A stretch of 8,713 nucleotides of DNA, taken from SAR324 cluster bacterium. Its GTDB lineage: Bacteria; SAR324; JACQKK01. Below, one piece after another: positions 5,226 to 8,713 of the stretch (within the stretch, counting starts at the first letter, position 1; every line of letters begins with the position of its first letter). Location: assembly GCA_027296185.1 (NCBI GenBank), contig JAPUJL010000102.1, forward strand, positions 1 to 8,713. Reading direction: 5' to 3'. The translations under genes and the position numbers were made by a program. Under the pieces are notes generated by a model. It saw nothing but the letters and a program-made list of their open reading frames with translations. It was not told the DNA's origin and made no database searches.

Positions 5226-6965
5226 ATGAGCATGACAGTGACCCACGATATTCTCATCGTCGGCGGAGGCGGCGCGGGATTGCGGGCGGCGATCGCGGCT
5301 GCGGAGCACTCGGCCGGTTTGTCCATCGCCCTGGTCTCCAAGGTGTATCCCATGCGGAGTCACACCGTATCGGCCGAGGGCGGCGCGGCTGGTGTGATGC
5401 GCGAAGAGGACAGCCTCGATCAACACGCCCGGGACACGATCTTCGGATCTGACTTTTTGGCGGATCAGGACGCCGTGGAGGCCCTGGTACAGGAGGCGCC
5501 GAGAGAGCTGATCCAGCTCGAGCATTGGGGCTGCCCCTGGAGCCGCGATCCGGACGGCCGCATCAGCGTACGTGCGTTCGGCGGGATGAGCGTCGACCGG
5601 ACGCTATACGCGTCGGACAAAACCGGCTTTCACATGCTGCATTCGCTCTTTCAGACGTCGCTCAAGTACGACAACATCGTGCGCTACGATGAGTGCTTCG
5701 TTACCTCGCTGCTCATCGACGATGGCAAGGTTCAAGGCGTCGCGTTCGTAAACCTATTTTCCGGGCGGGTGCAGGCGATTCACGCCAAGGTGGTCATCAT
5801 GTGCACGGGTGGCTGTGGGCGCGTATTTCCCTTCACGACGAACGCCGCCATCAAAACGGGCGACGGAATGGCGCTGGCCTATCGCGCGGGCGCACCCATG
5901 AAGGACATGGAATTCGTCCAGTACCATCCCACCGGATTGCCCGGCACCGGGATATTGATCACCGAGGCATCACGGGGGGAAGGCGGATGGCTGTGCAACA
6001 AGGACGGCTACCGGTATTTGCAGGATTACGGCCTCGGACCGCCGACCGAGACCCCGGTGCATCGCAAAATGGAGTTGGGGCCGCGGGATATCCTCTCACG
6101 GTGCTTCGTTCAGGAAGACCAAAAGGGCAGAACTTTCGAAGGGCCGCACGGCAGTTACGTCCACCTGGATCTGCGTCACCTCGGGGAAAAGCTGATCGAT
6201 CAGAAGCTTCCATTCGTCCGGGAGCTGACCCGCAACTACGTCGGCATCGACCCGGTCGTCGAACCGATCCCCGTCCGGCCGGTGGTGCACTACATGATGG
6301 GCGGAATTCACACGGACATCGACGCAAAGACGCCCCTTGACGGGCTCTACGCCGCAGGGGAGGTGGCGTGCGTCTCGATCAACGGAGCCAACCGGCTGGG
6401 ATCGAATTCGCTGACGGAATGCCTCGTCTTCGGCGCCCGTGCGGGCCGCGCGGCGGCCGAATATGCCTTAGACCAGCCCGCCCCGGCCACCAACCCGGTC
6501 GAGGCTCTTGCGAGTGACGAGCAGCGCCGGCTGGACGCTCAGTTCTTCCGCAAAGAAGGCGGCACGGAGAATGTGGCCGATATTCGCGAAGCGATGCAGC
6601 AGACGATGGAGGAAGGGGCGGGTATCTACCGTGACGAGGCGCGGATGCAGCAAACCTGCAACGACCTCCGCGAGCTGCGGGAGCGATTCGCGAACATCCG
6701 CATCGAAGACCGGAACGACATCTTCAATACGGAACGCATTGGGGCGTTGGAGCTGGATTACATGTTGGAGGTCGCCGAGGTGATCGCCAACTCGGCCCTG
6801 TTGCGGCGGGAATCCAGAGGTTCTCACACGCGCACGGACCACCCGGAGCGGGATGACGCGAATTTTCTAAAGCACTCCCTGGCCTACCGAACCGAGACGG
6901 GACCCAGGATCGAGTACGCCCCCGTTTCGATCACCCGCTGGCAACCCGAAGAGCGGAAGTACTGA
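5226..6965 (+). CDS. frdA: Fumarate reductase flavoprotein subunit (E. coli type)
   Basis: This 579-aa catalytic subunit of quinol:fumarate reductase converts fumarate to succinate at covalently bound FAD. It follows E. coli FrdA closely: [18 protein letters not shown] (9-26), [16 protein letters not shown] with His46 as FAD attachment, [11 protein letters not shown] (97-107), [16 protein letters not shown] (131-146), [15 protein letters not shown] with His234, MELGPRD with Arg287, LDLRHLGEK (314-322), VHYMMGG with His355 and [10 protein letters not shown] with Arg390. All catalytic positions are intact. The ATG at 5226 has no strong ribosome binding site; the ATG at 5232 is an alternative start, nearer the E. 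coli N-terminus. Codon use is less GC-biased than in the preceding sdhA (22 of 30 GC-ending in codons 45-74). It is followed 14 bases later by frdB. Its divergence from the adjacent SdhA shows that the pair is not a recent tandem duplication. Confidence 0.96.
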   Translation: MSMTVTHDILIVGGGGAGLRAAIAAAEHSAGLSIALVSKVYPMRSHTVSAEGGAAGVMREEDSLDQHARDTIFGSDFLADQDAVEALVQEAPRELIQLEHWGCPWSRDPDGRISVRAFGGMSVDRTLYASDKTGFHMLHSLFQTSLKYDNIVRYDECFVTSLLIDDGKVQGVAFVNLFSGRVQAIHAKVVIMCTGGCGRVFPFTTNAAIKTGDGMALAYRAGAPMKDMEFVQYHPTGLPGTGILITEASRGEGGWLCNKDGYRYLQDYGLGPPTETPVHRKMELGPRDILSRCFVQEDQKGRTFEGPHGSYVHLDLRHLGEKLIDQKLPFVRELTRNYVGIDPVVEPIPVRPVVHYMMGGIHTDIDAKTPLDGLYAAGEVACVSINGANRLGSNSLTECLVFGARAGRAAAEYALDQPAPATNPVEALASDEQRRLDAQFFRKEGGTENVADIREAMQQTMEEGAGIYRDEARMQQTCNDLRELRERFANIRIEDRNDIFNTERIGALELDYMLEVAEVIANSALLRRESRGSHTRTDHPERDDANFLKHSLAYRTETGPRIEYAPVSITRWQPEERKY

Positions 6966-6979
6966 GGCAGAAATCGATT

Positions 6980-7726
6980 ATGAGCGAACGGACCGTATCG
7001 TTGAAGGTGACTCGCTACCGGCCGGGACAGGACTCCACGCCCACCGCTCAATCCTATGAGGTGGCCTACCCGGACGACTGGGTGGTGCTCGATGCGTTGA
7101 ACTTCATCAAGGATCACGTGGACGGAACCCTGTCCTTCCGTTGGTCGTGTAGAATGGGCGTCTGCGGAAGCTGTGGCATGATGGTCAATGGCGAGCCCAG
7201 GTTGACCTGCTCCGCCTTCCTGCGGGAGTTCGATTCGCAGGAAATCCGTATTGAGCCGCTCGCGCACTTTCCCGTCATCCGGGATCTCGTGATCGACATG
7301 AGCGGATTCCTGGACAAGCTCAAGAGTGTGAGCCCCTGGATTATCCGGGACACGGAAAAAGACCCGTCGGAAGGAGAGTATCTTCAATCACCGAAGCAAC
7401 TCGACGCCTACCATCCGTTTACGGCTTGCATCAATTGCCTGTTGTGCTATTCCGCTTGCCCGATTTTCGGCCTGGAGACCGACTTCATAGGACCGGCCGC
7501 GCTTGCCTTGGCCCACCGCTACAACGAGGATTCCCGCGATCAGGGAAGCGCTGCGCGCTGGAACGCCATCAACGATCATAATGGCGCGTGGCAGTGCACG
7601 TTCGTGGGAGAATGCTCCGTCGTCTGCCCCAAATCCGTGGATCCCGCCGCGGCGATTCAGCGGCTCAAAGTGGACACCGCAAAGCAATGGGTTCGATCCG
7701 TCTTGCTTCCCTGGGGACAGAAATGA
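6980..7726 (+). CDS. frdB: Fumarate reductase iron-sulfur subunit
   Basis: This 248-aa electron-transfer subunit links FrdA to the FrdC/FrdD anchor through three clusters. The N-terminal ferredoxin-like domain has the [2Fe-2S] ligands Cys57, Cys62, Cys65 and Cys77 (SCRMGVCGSC, then LTC). The C-terminal domain has CINCLLCYSACP. Cys150, Cys153, Cys156 and distal Cys216 should bind [4Fe-4S]. Cys160, Cys206 and Cys212 should bind [3Fe-4S]. IFGLETDFIGPAALALAHRY and the RDQG region closely follow E. coli FrdB, and total length is as usual. GAGG at 6964-6967 overlaps the end of frdA and serves the ATG at 6980 with 12-base spacing. Its stop overlaps the frdC start (ATGA at 7723-7726), indicating translational coupling. 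Confidence 0.96.
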   Translation: MSERTVSLKVTRYRPGQDSTPTAQSYEVAYPDDWVVLDALNFIKDHVDGTLSFRWSCRMGVCGSCGMMVNGEPRLTCSAFLREFDSQEIRIEPLAHFPVIRDLVIDMSGFLDKLKSVSPWIIRDTEKDPSEGEYLQSPKQLDAYHPFTACINCLLCYSACPIFGLETDFIGPAALALAHRYNEDSRDQGSAARWNAINDHNGAWQCTFVGECSVVCPKSVDPAAAIQRLKVDTAKQWVRSVLLPWGQK

Positions 7727-8130
7727 CCCGCAACCGCCCCGATCCATCGTTGCTGTTTCACCCCCGCATGCCGGGGAACTGGTGGCTCCGTAAGCGGACG
7801 TATTTTCTGTTTATCGTTCGGGAATTTACCAGCGTTTTCATCGCAGCCTATTTGATCGTATTCCTCGTCCAACTCTATCAGCTCGGAAACGGCCCCGGCG
7901 CGTATCAGGCGTTCATGGGCCAGTTCGCATCCCCCGGTTGGATCGGATTTCACGCGGTCGCGCTGGCATTTGCGATTTATCACAGCCTGACCTGGTTCTA
8001 CACCACTTCCATCGTCATTCCGCTGCGCATTGGCGCCATGGTGGCGCCTCGGTATGTTTTTACCCTGCTCAACGTGGCCGTTTGGCTGGCCGTTTCAGCC
8101 GCAATTCTGGCCATTTATTTGATTTGGTGA
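7723..8130 (+). CDS. frdC: Fumarate reductase membrane subunit C
   Basis: This 135-aa hydrophobic anchor, with FrdD, holds the FrdAB head to the inner membrane and forms the quinol sites. Three helices are visible (about residues 28-51, 72-92 and 112-134). Sequence is looser than for FrdA/B, but landmarks match E. coli FrdC: WWLRKRTYFLFIVRE with Glu34 at the place of E. coli Glu29, NGPGAYQAF like NGPEAWAGF, and YHSLTWF with His87 at the place of His82. No haem-ligand pattern is expected for this two-subunit, haem-free (type D) class. The start at 7723 overlaps the frdB stop and has GGGGA at 7713-7717; longer frames starting inside frdB are rejected on family length. The gene is visibly less GC-rich than sdhA in places: 23 of 60 bases are G or C at 7801-7860. 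Confidence 0.92.
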   Translation: MTRNRPDPSLLFHPRMPGNWWLRKRTYFLFIVREFTSVFIAAYLIVFLVQLYQLGNGPGAYQAFMGQFASPGWIGFHAVALAFAIYHSLTWFYTTSIVIPLRIGAMVAPRYVFTLLNVAVWLAVSAAILAIYLIW

Positions 8131-8139
8131 GCGCCGGTC

Positions 8140-8475
8140 ATGAACCACCGTAAGACTCTGGAACCCATGTGGTGGGGGTTGTTTTCCGCGGGCGGCGTGG
8201 TGGCCGCCTTTCTGATCCCGATCCACATCGTGCTGTTGGGACTGGCGATTCCGCTGGGCTGGCTGCCCGGGTCCGCGGAGATTTTTCAGTCCTGGATTGT
8301 GCGGCTGTACTTGTTCGTGCTCATTTCCCTGCCCTTGTATCATTGGGCGCACCGGTTTTCTTTCACGATGAGCGATCTTGGGCTCAGGCCGATCCGGAAG
8401 CCCCTGGCGATTTTGTGTTACGGCAGCGCAATCGCCGGAACGGTGGTCACCGCATGGGTGCTCCTGCGGATCTGA
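8140..8475 (+). CDS. frdD: Fumarate reductase membrane subunit D
   Basis: This 111-aa second anchor subunit is near the usual length (E. coli FrdD is 119 aa). Three hydrophobic helices lie near residues 14-40, 53-69 and 88-109. EPMWWGLFSAGG (8-19) corresponds to the EPVFWGLFGAGG region of E. coli FrdD. IPLGWLPG (37-44) and WAHRFSFTMSDLG (69-81), with His71, match the segment bearing the conserved His near the quinol site. It starts 9 bases after frdC. GGTGAG at 8126-8131 serves as ribosome binding site with 8-base spacing, overlapping the frdC stop. It closes the frd set and is followed by a small hairpin and then the Sdh1-type iron-sulfur gene. Confidence 0.92.
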   Translation: MNHRKTLEPMWWGLFSAGGVVAAFLIPIHIVLLGLAIPLGWLPGSAEIFQSWIVRLYLFVLISLPLYHWAHRFSFTMSDLGLRPIRKPLAILCYGSAIAGTVVTAWVLLRI

Positions 8476-8486
8476 TGGCTCGCCCC

Positions 8487-8502
8487 CGGCGATCGTTCGC
8501 CG
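8487..8502 (+). other. Small hairpin between frdD and sdhB
   Basis: CGGCGA (8487-8492) is exactly complementary to TCGCCG (8497-8502), with loop TCGT. A weaker TAAC/GTTA pair follows (8504-8507 and 8514-8517). No T-run follows, so it is more likely an RNA-stability or processing stem at the end of the frd message than a full terminator. It lies in a 52-base gap at the right joint of the frd set. Confidence 0.35.
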
Positions 8503-8527
8503 ATAACCCGAAAGTTACGGTTGACCC

Positions 8528-8713
8528 ATGCCAGAACGGACATTGCGCATCTTCCGGGGCACCCGGGAAGCGAGCACCTACCAGGAATTCACCGTCGAAA
8601 TGTACGAGGGGATGGTGGTGCTGGACGCCATCCACGAGATTCAGGCCGAGCACGCCAACGACTTGGCCGTGCGCTGGAACTGCAAGGCGGGCCGGTGCGG
8701 CTCCTGCAGCGCC
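8528..8713 (+). CDS. sdhB: Succinate dehydrogenase iron-sulfur subunit, Sdh1-like (type F), 5' part
   Basis: The first 62 codons of an iron-sulfur subunit are present and the window ends inside the gene. The N-terminal ferredoxin-like domain shows VVLDAIHEIQ (30-39) and AVRWNCKAGRCGSCSA (47-62), with Cys52, Cys57 and Cys60 as the first three [2Fe-2S] ligands. The RWNCKAG[RK]CGSCSA wording matches the mycobacterial Sdh1 iron-sulfur subunit (Rv0247c type). It differs from the frdB here, which reads RWSCRMGVCGSC. This therefore looks like the partner of sdhC and sdhA, displaced downstream of frdABCD. The ATG at 8528 has no good ribosome binding site: GTTACGGTTGACCC precedes it. The remaining cysteine motifs lie outside the window. 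Confidence 0.87.
   Translation, partial: MPERTLRIFRGTREASTYQEFTVEMYEGMVVLDAIHEIQAEHANDLAVRWNCKAGRCGSCSA

Noticed and set aside
2469..5525. Very long minus-strand open frame (1018 codons) opposite sdhC, sdhA and the start of frdA
   Set aside because: It lies antisense to well-supported complex II genes. Its His/Asp/Gly/Val-rich translation matches no family I know. Long antisense frames are typical of GC-rich genes with strong third-position bias.
5226..6965. frdA as a recent tandem duplicate of sdhA
   Set aside because: The two share only the family-wide catalytic motifs. The SdhA follows the mycobacterial Sdh1 form and the FrdA follows the E. coli form, so they come from different branches.

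Overview
The window reads as GC-rich chromosomal DNA from a Gram-negative bacterium, most likely a proteobacterium. The fumarate reductase genes closely resemble the gammaproteobacterial type, and there is a Wzx/Wzy-style polyprenyl-phosphate sugar transferase. I cannot name a genus. No tRNA, rRNA, CRISPR array, transposase or integrase was seen.

Left part (1-1968): a complete initiating glycosyltransferase of the WcaJ/WbaP family (43-1467, +) follows a strong UUCG-loop hairpin. It converges on a small stand-alone two-CBS-domain protein (1570-1968, -). The 102 bases between them hold inverted repeats.

Middle (1969-2474): about 500 bases with no convincing gene. They hold a dispersed-type palindromic element, several other hairpins, a 12-bp perfect palindrome, a good sigma70-like promoter (TTGACA-N17-AATAAC) and a terminator-like stem-loop, all just ahead of the complex II genes.

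Right part (2475-8713): seven same-strand genes encoding two different complex II enzymes. First come the membrane anchor (sdhC) and flavoprotein (sdhA) of the mycobacterial Sdh1-like succinate dehydrogenase (type F, the class with a membrane-embedded Rieske-type cluster). Next is a complete E. coli-type fumarate reductase set, frdA-frdB-frdC-frdD. The window then ends inside an iron-sulfur subunit gene whose N-terminus matches the Sdh1-type SdhB, not FrdB. In mycobacteria the Sdh1 genes run anchor-flavoprotein-iron-sulfur without interruption, so here a whole frdABCD cassette appears to sit between sdhA and sdhB. The catalytic residues I could place in both flavoproteins are intact, as are all FrdB cluster cysteines and the SdhB cysteines visible before the cut.

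Inferred working: the type F enzyme would oxidise succinate to fumarate and pass electrons to quinone, while FrdABCD would run the reverse reaction with a low-potential quinol under anoxic conditions. Encoding both in one array suggests coordinated control of succinate/fumarate direction, possibly after horizontal acquisition of the frd cassette. The nested arrangement is the most noteworthy thing in the window.
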